Shown here in pieces: positions 33,099 through 40,883 of a stretch of 64,000 bases of DNA. The notes below the pieces were generated by a model. That model searched no databases. It was not told where the DNA came from and saw nothing but the letters and a program-made list of their open reading frames with translations. Within the stretch, counting starts at the first letter, position 1. Each line of letters begins with the position of its first letter. Made by a program: the position numbers and the translations under genes. This DNA is from Bryobacterales bacterium (GTDB taxonomy: Bacteria > Acidobacteriota > Terriglobia > Bryobacterales > Bryobacteraceae). The stretch is taken from the NCBI GenBank assembly GCA_016716385.1, contig JADJWL010000026.1, positions 186,001-250,000 of the forward strand. Reading direction: 5' to 3'.

Positions 33099-34069
33099 AG
33101 CCCGCGCTGGTCACCGGAGCCTCGGGATTCGTCGGCTGGCACGTCGCACGCACCCTGATCGAAGGAGGCTACCGGGTTCGCCTGCTCGTGCGTTCTTCCA
33201 GCCGGGATCCGGGCCTCGACGCCGAGCGGGTGACCGGTGACCTGCGCGAGCCGGCGTCACTGGCTGCCGCGGTCCGGGGCTGCGGTCTCGTCTTTCACGT
33301 CGCGGCCGACTACCGGCTGTGGGCACGCCACCCGCGCGAACTGTACGCCTCGAACGTCGAGGGATCGCGGAATCTGCTCGCCGCGGCGCGGGATGCAGGA
33401 GTCGAACGGTTCGTCTACACCAGCACGGTGGGCTGCATCGGCATTCCCGCCGGCGGTGTGGGCGACGAGGAGACGCCGGTATCTCTGGCGGACATGACGG
33501 GCGCCTACAAGCGCTCGAAGTTCCTCGCCGAGCATGCAGCGCTCGCCTTCGCGCGCGACGGTTTTCCGGTGGTGATCGTGAATCCGACCGCACCGGTCGG
33601 CGACCATGACGTCAAGCCCACGCCCACCGGACGGATCATCGCCGACTTCATGCGCGGCGCGATGCCCGCGTACGTTGACACGGGGCTCAATCTCGTCGAT
33701 GTGCGCGATACGGCACGCGGCCACCTGCTGGCCGCCGAGAAGGGGCAATCGGGACGCCGGTACATTCTCGGCTGCGAGAACCTGACCCTGGCTCAGATCT
33801 TCGCCGAGCTGGCGGTCATCACGGGACGCCCCGCGCCGCGGGTAAGGATTCCGCATGCTGCGGCCTACGCCGCCGCGCTCGGATCCACGGCTTGGGCCAT
33901 GCTGACCGGCCGGGAGCCGCGTGCGCCCCTCGACGGAGTCCGCATGGCGCGGAAGAAGATGTGGGTCTCGGTGGAGCGCGCGCGCCGGGAGCTGGGCTTC
34001 GAACCCGGTCCGGTGGATGCCGCCTTGCGCCGCGCGGTCGACTGGTTTGCCGCGAACGGGATGGGCTGA
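33095..34069 (+). CDS. hpnA: Hopanoid-associated sugar epimerase HpnA (NAD-dependent)
   Basis: The 324-residue protein starts at a GTG inside the shc stop. It has the Rossmann motif TGASGFVGWH (residues 7-16), the VFHVAADYRLWARHP stretch that typifies HpnA, and the short-chain catalytic pair Tyr138 and Lys142 (AYKRSK) with YTSTVG near 108-113. HpnA genes are regular members of hopanoid clusters, but their exact reaction is not settled. Its context between shc and hpnG supports the name. Confidence 0.92.
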   Translation: MKPALVTGASGFVGWHVARTLIEGGYRVRLLVRSSSRDPGLDAERVTGDLREPASLAAAVRGCGLVFHVAADYRLWARHPRELYASNVEGSRNLLAAARDAGVERFVYTSTVGCIGIPAGGVGDEETPVSLADMTGAYKRSKFLAEHAALAFARDGFPVVIVNPTAPVGDHDVKPTPTGRIIADFMRGAMPAYVDTGLNLVDVRDTARGHLLAAEKGQSGRRYILGCENLTLAQIFAELAVITGRPAPRVRIPHAAAYAAALGSTAWAMLTGREPRAPLDGVRMARKKMWVSVERARRELGFEPGPVDAALRRAVDWFAANGMG

Positions 34070-34072
34070 GGC

Positions 34073-34774
34073 ATGGGCGTGCTCTTGTTCATCGCCGCCG
34101 AAGCCCGGGAGTTCCGCGGTCTGCTCCGCCGGTGCGAGGACGTGCGCCGCCTGGCTTGGCCGCCGCTGCGCTGGGTGCGATCCGTCAGGCTCCGCGGACG
34201 GGAAGCGGTCCTCGTCGCGAACGGCATGGGGGCCAAGTGCAGCGCGGAAGCCGCCGAGGTGGTGCGGCGCCATGTCGAGCCGGACGCGATTGTCTCCTAC
34301 GGTTTTTGCGGAGCTCTGGATCCGGATCTGGCTTTGAGCGCTGTTCTTGTCGCCTCCGAGGTGCGTTGGCCGGGCGGAGCGCTGCCGGCTCTTGCCCCGC
34401 GGACATCGCGTTCCTACGCGACCGGGGTGCTGTTGTCAGGGGAACACGTGGTGTGTACCGCGCGGGAGAAACGGGAACTCCGGGCGACCGGGGCAGCCGC
34501 GGTAGAGATGGAGGCTGCGGGACTGGCTCCACTGGTGCGACAATGGTCTTTGCGGTTTTCTTGCGTCCGGGCGGTCTCCGACACTGCTTCGGAGGATCTG
34601 CCGCTTGATTTCAACGCCATGCGCGGAAGCGATGGCCAGTTGCGCCAGGCGCGGATCGTGAGCGCCGCGTTGCGCCATCCGCTGGCCATTGCTCCTGGCC
34701 TGTGGCGGCTGCGCGAGGCGACGCACGCCGCGTCCGAGGCGCTGGGGGATTTCGTTGCCGACTGCCAGTTCTGA
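34073..34774 (+). CDS. hpnG: Hopanoid-associated phosphorylase/nucleosidase HpnG
   Basis: The 233-residue protein has the purine-nucleoside phosphorylase pattern: VSYGFCGALDPDL, VEMEAAGLAPLVRQW and VRAVSDTASEDLPLDF. This is the form seen in HpnG proteins. HpnG removes adenine from adenosylhopane to give a ribosyl-hopane. The radical SAM enzyme HpnH that makes adenosylhopane is not in the window. It starts 3 bases after hpnA and is followed directly by two zinc-type dehydrogenases. Confidence 0.88.
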   Translation: MGVLLFIAAEAREFRGLLRRCEDVRRLAWPPLRWVRSVRLRGREAVLVANGMGAKCSAEAAEVVRRHVEPDAIVSYGFCGALDPDLALSAVLVASEVRWPGGALPALAPRTSRSYATGVLLSGEHVVCTAREKRELRATGAAAVEMEAAGLAPLVRQWSLRFSCVRAVSDTASEDLPLDFNAMRGSDGQLRQARIVSAALRHPLAIAPGLWRLREATHAASEALGDFVADCQF

Positions 34775-34811
34775 ACCTGTGCCCGCCGCCGCGGAGCGCC
34801 TGCCCGCCACG

Positions 34812-35870
34812 ATGCAGGCCGCAGTCTATCGCGGGCAGGGCCGCATTGGCGTCGAAACCATTCCCACCCCATCGATCGGCGATGGCGAACTTCTCGTCCG
34901 CGTGGAAACCTGCGGCATCTGCCATACAGACCTGAAAAAGGTGGAGTATGATCTGCTGCCTCCCCCGCGCGTGTTCGGCCACGAAACGGCGGGCGTCGTA
35001 GTAGCCGCTGGAACGGGAGTTTCCCAGTTTGCTCCGGGTGACCGGGTCGTTGCGTTTCACCACATTCCGTGTCTCGACTGCTTCTACTGCCATCGCCGCG
35101 TCTACGCCCAGTGCGAAACTTACAAGCGCGTCGGGATCACGGCCGGATTCGAACCGGCCGGCGGGGGATTTGCCCAGTATGTCCGGATCATGGATTGGAT
35201 CGTCCGCCGGGGCGTGGAAAAGATCCCGCCCGGGGTCTCCTTCGATCAGGCTTCGTTTGTCGAACCGGTGAACACCTGCGTGAAGGCGATGGCGCAATGC
35301 GACCCTGAACCGGGCGACACCGTCGTGGTCCTGGGACAAGGACCGATCGGGTTGGTCTTCACGATGCTGGCCGTGCGGACCGGCGCGCGTGTCTGTGCGA
35401 CCGATCCGTTTGCCTCGCGGCTCGACTTGGCCCGCCGTTTCGGGGCGGAGCAGGCCTGGGATCCGCGGGTGACGGATCTCCCCGCGGAAGTGAGACGGCT
35501 TTCCGGCGGACGCGGAGCGGATCTCGTGCTTGTGGCGGCCTCGGCGCCGGGTTTGGTGGAGCAGGCGGTCGCCGTGTCCCGGCCCGGAGCGCGGATCCTG
35601 CTGTTTGCGCAGACAAGCGATAAAGAGCGGATCGAGGTCTCTGGCGCCAGCATCTGTAAAGAGGAACGGACCGTGTTCGGTTGTTACAGCGCATCAATCG
35701 ATTTACAGAAGGAGTCGGCCCGGCTCGTCTTCAGCGGCGAACTCCCGGTGGAAGACCTTATTTCTCATCGGCTTCCGCTGACCCGGATCGCGGCCGGGAT
35801 CGATTTGGCGTTGCATCCGCGCGAGGAATCGTTGAAAATTGTGGTTCAGCCCCAGAGGTGCGAAGAGTGA
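34812..35870 (+). CDS. Zinc-type (MDR) alcohol dehydrogenase in the hopanoid operon, first copy
   Basis: The 352-residue enzyme has the zinc-dependent MDR layout. Cys34, His57 and Glu58 belong to the catalytic site (VETCGICHTD, GHETAG). Cys87, Cys90, Cys93 and Cys101 bind the structural zinc. The cofactor loop is GQGPIG (175-180), with Asp198 at the end of the following strand suggesting NAD(H). I start at the ATG 34812 because MQAAVYRGQGRIGVE is the usual MDR N-terminus. GTG 34779 would add 11 residues. The position after hpnG suggests work on the hopanoid side chain. Confidence 0.85.
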   Translation: MQAAVYRGQGRIGVETIPTPSIGDGELLVRVETCGICHTDLKKVEYDLLPPPRVFGHETAGVVVAAGTGVSQFAPGDRVVAFHHIPCLDCFYCHRRVYAQCETYKRVGITAGFEPAGGGFAQYVRIMDWIVRRGVEKIPPGVSFDQASFVEPVNTCVKAMAQCDPEPGDTVVVLGQGPIGLVFTMLAVRTGARVCATDPFASRLDLARRFGAEQAWDPRVTDLPAEVRRLSGGRGADLVLVAASAPGLVEQAVAVSRPGARILLFAQTSDKERIEVSGASICKEERTVFGCYSASIDLQKESARLVFSGELPVEDLISHRLPLTRIAAGIDLALHPREESLKIVVQPQRCEE

Positions 35871-36907
35871 AAAGCCAGATGATGGCGGCCGTCTTATACG
35901 GCAAGGAGCAGTTGCGCGTTGAGCCGGTCGCCGTGCCCGCAATCGGGCCGGAAGATCTCCTGGTTCGCGTCAAGGTGGCGCTGACCTGCGGGACGGATGT
36001 CAAAGTCTTCCGCCGCGGCTACCACGCGCGAATGATCGTGCCGCCGGCCGTCTTTGGGCACGAGTTGGCCGGAGACATCGTCGCCGCCGGAGAGCGCGTG
36101 CAGAGATTTCGTCCCGGCCAGCGCGTTGTCGCCGCGAATTCGGCGCCCTGCGAAGCCTGCTACTACTGCCGCCGCGACCAGCAGAACCTGTGCGAGGACT
36201 TGCTGTTCAACAACGGCGCCTACGCCGAGTACATCCGGATTCCCGGCCGCATCGTGGACCGCAACACCTACGCAATTCCGGACCACGTCAGCTACCATGA
36301 CGCGGCCCTGGTCGAGCCGCTGGCGTGCGTGATGCGCGGTCTCGAGGAAACCGGCGTCCGTCCCGGCGACACGGTAACGATCATCGGTCTGGGTCCCATC
36401 GGGCTCATGTTTGTGCGGCTGGCGAAAGTGTACGGCGCGCGTGTCTTCGCGATCGGGCGCCGCAAGACCCAACTCGACCGGGCGACGGCCATGGGCGCGG
36501 ATGCGGTCCTTTCTACGGCCGAGCACGCCTATCCGCCGGAGGTGATCCGGAACTGGACGGGCGGACGCGGCGCCGACATCGCGATCGAGGCGGTCGGGCA
36601 GCCGGAGACGTGGCACTGGGCAGTCGATATGGTGCGGCGGGGCGGTGCGGTGAATTTCTTCGGGGGCTGCCCCAACGACAGCAAAGTGAGCTTTGACACC
36701 GCGCTGCTGCACTACTCCGAGATCACCTGCCGGGCCAGTTTCCACCATACGCCCGCGCATGTCCGCAAGGCGCTCGACGTGGTCGCGAGCGGCGCCATCA
36801 CCGCCCAGGACTTCGTGAACCGTGAAGAGCCGCTCACGAATCTCCTCGAAGTGATGCGCCACCTGATGAGCCACAACGGGCACCTGAAGACGGCCATCAT
36901 TCCCTGA
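35867..36907 (+). CDS. Zinc-type (MDR) alcohol dehydrogenase in the hopanoid operon, second copy
   Basis: The 346-residue enzyme starts at a GTG inside the stop of the first copy, with GAGG eight bases upstream. It has Cys41, His65 and Glu66 (TCGTDVK, GHELAG), the structural zinc set Cys95, Cys98, Cys101 and Cys109, and the loop GLGPIG (174-179). The strand after the loop ends in GRRK with Arg198 and Arg199 instead of an acidic residue, which favours NADPH. The pair therefore may use different cofactors. It leads directly into hpnC, 6 bases downstream. Confidence 0.85.
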   Translation: MKSQMMAAVLYGKEQLRVEPVAVPAIGPEDLLVRVKVALTCGTDVKVFRRGYHARMIVPPAVFGHELAGDIVAAGERVQRFRPGQRVVAANSAPCEACYYCRRDQQNLCEDLLFNNGAYAEYIRIPGRIVDRNTYAIPDHVSYHDAALVEPLACVMRGLEETGVRPGDTVTIIGLGPIGLMFVRLAKVYGARVFAIGRRKTQLDRATAMGADAVLSTAEHAYPPEVIRNWTGGRGADIAIEAVGQPETWHWAVDMVRRGGAVNFFGGCPNDSKVSFDTALLHYSEITCRASFHHTPAHVRKALDVVASGAITAQDFVNREEPLTNLLEVMRHLMSHNGHLKTAIIP

Positions 36908-36913
36908 CGGGCC

Positions 36914-37825
36914 ATGTTCCTGGCGCCCGCCGAATTCGTGCGATCGCCGGAAGCGCTGGCGGCACGGCCGGCGCTGCCGGAGGCCGAGGCGTACACGCGC
37001 TGGCTGGCCACGCACCATTACGAGAACTTCCACGTGGTCAGCATCCTGCTGCCGAAGCGCCTGCACCAGGATTTCTACAACGTCTACGCGTTCTGCCGTT
37101 GGGCCGACGATCTCGGGGACGAGATTGGGGATACCCAGGAGAGCCTGCGCCTGCTCGCGTGGTGGCACGAGTCGCTATCCGCCATGTACGCGGGCCGGGC
37201 GGCGCATCCGGTGTTCGTCGCCCTGGCCAACACCGTGAACCGTCACGGTATTCCGGAAGAGCCGTTCTCCGACCTGATTCGCGCCTTCGTGCAGGACCAG
37301 ACGGTGACACGTTACGCCAATTGGGACGAACTGCACGGGTACTGCCGCTACTCGGCCAACCCGGTCGGGCGGCTCGTGCTGCACTTGTGCGGCTACACGG
37401 ACGACGAGCGGCGCCGGCTGTCCGACGATACTTGCACCGCGCTGCAACTGGCGAATTTCTGGCAGGACGTCGCAATCGACTGGGGCAAGGACCGCGTCTA
37501 CCTTCCATTGGAGTTGCTGGCCCGCCACAGGTCCGGCACAGCCGACATCGAGTCCGGCGAAGCCTCGCCGGCTTTCCGGGCCGCGCTGCGGGAGGCCGTC
37601 GATCATGCGGAGGCGCTCTTCCATCGCGGGCTGCCGCTCGTGAACCTGGTGGACCGGCGGCTGGCTATCGACCTCGACCTGTTCAGCCGCGGCGGTCTCC
37701 GGGTTCTCGAGAAGATCCGCGCCCGGGATTACGACGTCCTCTCGGCGCGCCCGGCGATCTCGAAGACCGAGCGCGTCGGTCTCCTCTTGCGGACGCTCCT
37801 TCGCGTGGGGTTGCGCGCGGCCTGA
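36914..37825 (+). CDS. hpnC: Squalene synthase-type enzyme HpnC
   Basis: The 303-residue protein has both aspartate-rich prenyl-diphosphate sites of the squalene/phytoene synthase family, WADDLGDE near residue 59 and FWQDVAIDWGKDRVYLP near 181, plus FYNVYAFCRWAD. HpnC turns presqualene diphosphate into hydroxysqualene in the three-step HpnD-HpnC-HpnE route. Its stop is one base before hpnD. The order hpnC-hpnD matches other hopanoid clusters. Confidence 0.93.
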   Translation: MFLAPAEFVRSPEALAARPALPEAEAYTRWLATHHYENFHVVSILLPKRLHQDFYNVYAFCRWADDLGDEIGDTQESLRLLAWWHESLSAMYAGRAAHPVFVALANTVNRHGIPEEPFSDLIRAFVQDQTVTRYANWDELHGYCRYSANPVGRLVLHLCGYTDDERRRLSDDTCTALQLANFWQDVAIDWGKDRVYLPLELLARHRSGTADIESGEASPAFRAALREAVDHAEALFHRGLPLVNLVDRRLAIDLDLFSRGGLRVLEKIRARDYDVLSARPAISKTERVGLLLRTLLRVGLRAA

Positions 37826-37826
37826 C

Positions 37827-38675
37827 ATGGATGCGCTGGCGCAGTCGTACCGCTACTGCGAGCGAATCGCGCGCCGCCGCGCGCGCAATTTCTACTACTC
37901 ATTTCTGCTGCTGCCGCGCGCCAAACGCGAGGCGATGTGCGCCGTGTATGCGTTCATGCGCTTCTGCGACGATTTGAGCGATGAACCGGGCGCGTCGATC
38001 GAGCCTCTCCGGCAATGGCGCCGGACGCTCGATCGTACGCTGGGCGGGGATCCGTCGGGACACCCGGCGCTGCCCGCGTTCCTCGATACGGTGCGCCGCT
38101 ACCGGATTCCGCACCGCTTCTTCCACGAAATGATCGACGGGGTCAGCTCGGATCTGGAACCCCGCCGCGTCGGAACCTTCGACGAGCTCTACCGCTACTG
38201 CTACCAGGTGGCGTCGGTCGTGGGACTGACCACGATCCACATCTTCGGATACCGCGATCCGCGGGCCCTTCCGCTGGCCGAGCAGTGCGGCATCGCGTTT
38301 CAACTGACCAACATCCTGCGTGACGTGCGGGAGGATGCGGGGCGCGGCAGGATCTACCTGCCGGCCGAGGACCTGGTCCGGTTCAGCGTGACTGAAAGCG
38401 CCCTCCTGGAAGGGCGGCTGACTCCTGAAGTCGCCGCACTGCTGCGCTTCGAAGCGGGACGGGCGCGGCAGTATTACGACGCTTCCAGGCCATTGATCGC
38501 GCTGGCCGATCCGGATAGCCGGGGCGCTCTGTGGGCGCTGATCGAGATTTACCGGCGGCTGCTCGGACGGATTGAAGTGAGCGGCTTCGACGTCTTCTCG
38601 CGGCGGATTCGCGTCCCGATGCCGGAGAAGCTTTGGATCGTTCTGCGCGGTGTTGCCGGCCTCGGCATCGGATAA
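37827..38675 (+). CDS. hpnD: Presqualene diphosphate synthase HpnD
   Basis: The 282-residue protein carries FMRFCDDLSDE (residues about 46-56) and NILRDVREDAGRGRIYLP (about 163-180), the two Mg2+-binding aspartate motifs, and FYYSFLLLPRAKREAMCAVYAF at its start. HpnD joins two farnesyl diphosphates to presqualene diphosphate. It is coupled to hpnC. No hpnE (hydroxysqualene dehydroxylase) gene is found in the window, so that step is encoded elsewhere. Confidence 0.93.
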   Translation: MDALAQSYRYCERIARRRARNFYYSFLLLPRAKREAMCAVYAFMRFCDDLSDEPGASIEPLRQWRRTLDRTLGGDPSGHPALPAFLDTVRRYRIPHRFFHEMIDGVSSDLEPRRVGTFDELYRYCYQVASVVGLTTIHIFGYRDPRALPLAEQCGIAFQLTNILRDVREDAGRGRIYLPAEDLVRFSVTESALLEGRLTPEVAALLRFEAGRARQYYDASRPLIALADPDSRGALWALIEIYRRLLGRIEVSGFDVFSRRIRVPMPEKLWIVLRGVAGLGIG

Positions 38676-38685
38676 GATCAGGTGG

Positions 38686-39471
38686 ATGTCCCCGGCGGCG
38701 GTCGATCTGAACCTGCGTGAGTGTTTCCGCACGATCGCGCGCGACCGTCCCACGGCGGACGTCCGGGAAATTGGCGGTGTCTCGATTGCCTCGGCCGGCG
38801 CGGAGTTTCAGATGTTCAATGCCGCGTTTCTGGGGTCGCCTATCGTGGGGGGCGCGGCTGAACTTGAGCGGAGGATCGCGACCGCTTCCGTTCACTTCCG
38901 TGCCCGGGCTCAATCCTGGGCCTTGTGGCTCGGGGAAGGACATCTAGACCGGGCGGCGCGCCGGGCCGCGCGGACAGCCGCCTCCCGGTACGGCCTGCGC
39001 CTGTCGACGGAACTTCCGGGAATGGTGGCGCCGTCTCTGGCTCCCGCACGCCGGAAACTGCCGCCGTTTGTGCTCCGCCGCGTCGGCGACGCGGCGACCC
39101 GTCTCGCTTTCTGCGATATCGGGTCAGCCTGCTTCCACGTGCCGGTACGCTGGTTCCGCGAGATCTTCCTCATCGACGCGGTCTGGCACGGCGATTTCCG
39201 CGGGTATGTGGCCTATGCAGGCGGCGAGCCCGTGGCGACCGCGGCGACTCTGCCCGCCGCCGGCGTCGTTGGCATTTACAACGTCGCCACCCTGCCGCTC
39301 CAGCGCGGGAAAGGCTATGGGGAGGCGATCCTCCGCGAAGCTCTGTCCGACACCACCGCGGCAACGGGACTCACCGCCTCGATCCTGCAGGCAACCCCGG
39401 ACGGCTTCAGCCTCTACGCCCACATGGGCTACCGCGCGGTCACCAGCGTTCAGGTGTTTGTGTCGTCCTAG
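38686..39471 (+). CDS. GNAT-family acetyltransferase-like protein at the end of the hopanoid operon
   Basis: The 261-residue protein has a C-terminal GNAT domain with the acetyl-CoA loop LPLQRGKGYGEAILREAL (residues about 204-221) and the final LYAHMGYRAV strand. The N-terminal half (about 120 residues) is a separate, less typical domain (FQMFNAAFLGSPIV). The substrate is unknown. It begins 10 bases after hpnD, so it probably belongs to the same transcript. A role in modifying the hopanoid head group or a related amine is possible but unproven. It is convergent with the SMP-30-like gene. Confidence 0.75.
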   Translation: MSPAAVDLNLRECFRTIARDRPTADVREIGGVSIASAGAEFQMFNAAFLGSPIVGGAAELERRIATASVHFRARAQSWALWLGEGHLDRAARRAARTAASRYGLRLSTELPGMVAPSLAPARRKLPPFVLRRVGDAATRLAFCDIGSACFHVPVRWFREIFLIDAVWHGDFRGYVAYAGGEPVATAATLPAAGVVGIYNVATLPLQRGKGYGEAILREALSDTTAATGLTASILQATPDGFSLYAHMGYRAVTSVQVFVSS

Positions 39472-39472
39472 T

Positions 39473-40378
39473 CTACCGGCGCGTTCCGGCGACGTTCGTG
39501 CGCACCTTGAACAGGGTCTTGCCAGCGGCGATGTAGAGCGTCTTCAGGTCCGGGCCCCCGAAGGCGACATTCGTGAGCGTGTCTTCCCAGATCGGGATGA
39601 AGTCCTTCACCTGACCTGCCGGGGTGATGACGTGGATCCCGCAGCGGGTGTCGAGAGTTTCGTGGGTGCCGCGGCGGCGGTTCAGTCCGGCGGCCGCCCA
39701 GATGTTGCCTTCGGAATCGATCGTGATCCCATCGGCGCTGCGGCCGGGGTAGAAATTGTAGAAGACGCGCCGGTTGCTGGGAGTTCCCTGCGGGGAGAGG
39801 TCCCAGGCGCTGATCCGCCGCGCGCCGCCCTCGCGCCCATTGGTTTCCACGACGTAGAGGATCCTGTCGTCCGGCGAGACGATGAGGCCGTTGGGCATCT
39901 CCACCTCCGGAGTGTACAGAATACGGGTCACCGCGCCGTTCGGGTCAATGCGGTAGACGGCCCCCTGCTCCGGGCCTTTCCTGTCCGTGAAATAGAGCCT
40001 GCCTTTTCCGTCGACGGTCACATCGTTCGGCGCCCAGAGCGGCTGACCCTGGTACTTGTCCACGAGCACCTCGATCTTGCCCGTCTTCATGTCGGTGCGG
40101 GTGACGCGCGGATTGCGGCCGCCCTCGCAGGCGACCAGGCGCCACTCGTGGTCGAACACGAGGCCGTTCGCTCCGTTGCTGTTCTCGCGGAAGACGGACA
40201 ACTGGCCGTCGGTTCCCAGGCGCATGATGCGCTGCGGCCGGGTGTCAGTGAAATAGACGTTGCCGTCACGGTCCACGGTCGGGCCTTCCAGAAACGAAAC
40301 GGATGCGGCGATCTCCACTTCCTGCGCGTTGAGCGCGAGCGCGCAGAAGGCGAGAAACAGGGCTCGGTTGGTTCTCAT
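39473..40378 (-). CDS. Secreted SMP-30/gluconolactonase-like beta-propeller protein
   Basis: The 301-residue product has a signal peptide (MRTNRALFLAFCALALNA) and the SMP-30 pattern. FLEGPTVDRDGNVYFTD, WAPNDVTVDGKGRLYFTD, MPNGLIVSPDDRILYVVET and SADGITIDSEGNIWAA supply the Glu, Asn and Asp metal ligands of a six-bladed propeller. Such enzymes hydrolyse sugar lactones, and secreted forms have uncertain substrates. GGAAGG five bases before the ATG at 40378 favours it over the adjoining ATG at 40381. Confidence 0.88.
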   Translation of the reverse strand: MRTNRALFLAFCALALNAQEVEIAASVSFLEGPTVDRDGNVYFTDTRPQRIMRLGTDGQLSVFRENSNGANGLVFDHEWRLVACEGGRNPRVTRTDMKTGKIEVLVDKYQGQPLWAPNDVTVDGKGRLYFTDRKGPEQGAVYRIDPNGAVTRILYTPEVEMPNGLIVSPDDRILYVVETNGREGGARRISAWDLSPQGTPSNRRVFYNFYPGRSADGITIDSEGNIWAAAGLNRRRGTHETLDTRCGIHVITPAGQVKDFIPIWEDTLTNVAFGGPDLKTLYIAAGKTLFKVRTNVAGTRR

Positions 40379-40433
40379 CATGTCCTTCCCGCCTACTATA
40401 CTGGTATCTTCCGGGTTTGGAAACGCCAGAACG

Positions 40434-40883
40434 ATGCCAGAAGAGTTGAACGTCCAGGAATGGACTCCGGCCGAAAGGGCCGCGCACGAAGACCGGTTGC
40501 GTCTCCGGAAGGAGAACGGCGTTGAACTTGTCCCAGAGGCCGATGACGGCACCGGGATCGGGTCGATTACGGGAGGCGTCTACGGGTTCACATACTCGGT
40601 AGGCGCGCCGGATCCACCGTTGTTCCAGAAGAGCGCCAGCCGCACGTTCGAAATGCACAAACGCATCGACGGCGAGATCTTCATGGTGGGGTTCGCCACG
40701 CCGGCGGATGCCGCGAAGGTGGTCTCCGCGGAGGCGGCCGATCAGGTGTCGGTGCACCCGATTCCGGCCGGTGAGGCCAACGAGATCGTCGCCGTTCCCT
40801 TGTGGCGGACGCGCTGGCGCGGCCAGCACTCAACCCGCCAGGATGGCTCCGTCTCCATCCGGCTCGTGGCGGCGGACTCATGA
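40434..40883 (+). CDS. Unknown protein coupled to glycogen synthase
   Basis: This 149-residue soluble protein has no signal peptide and no family I recognise. It begins MPEELNVQEWTPAERAAHED and has a mixed charged body with a hydrophobic core (DGEIFMVGFATPADAAKVVSAEAADQ). The stop overlaps the glgA start in an ATGA (40880-40883), so it is translated with glycogen synthase. It diverges from the SMP-30-like gene with TACTAT-like boxes in the gap. An upstream start at 40260 is open but lies inside that gene. Confidence 0.7.
   Translation: MPEELNVQEWTPAERAAHEDRLRLRKENGVELVPEADDGTGIGSITGGVYGFTYSVGAPDPPLFQKSASRTFEMHKRIDGEIFMVGFATPADAAKVVSAEAADQVSVHPIPAGEANEIVAVPLWRTRWRGQHSTRQDGSVSIRLVAADS

Noticed and set aside
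35894..37168. 424-codon minus-strand frame spanning the second MDR gene and the start of hpnC
   Set aside because: Both plus-strand genes have intact zinc or prenyl-synthase motifs. The antisense frame has no family resemblance.
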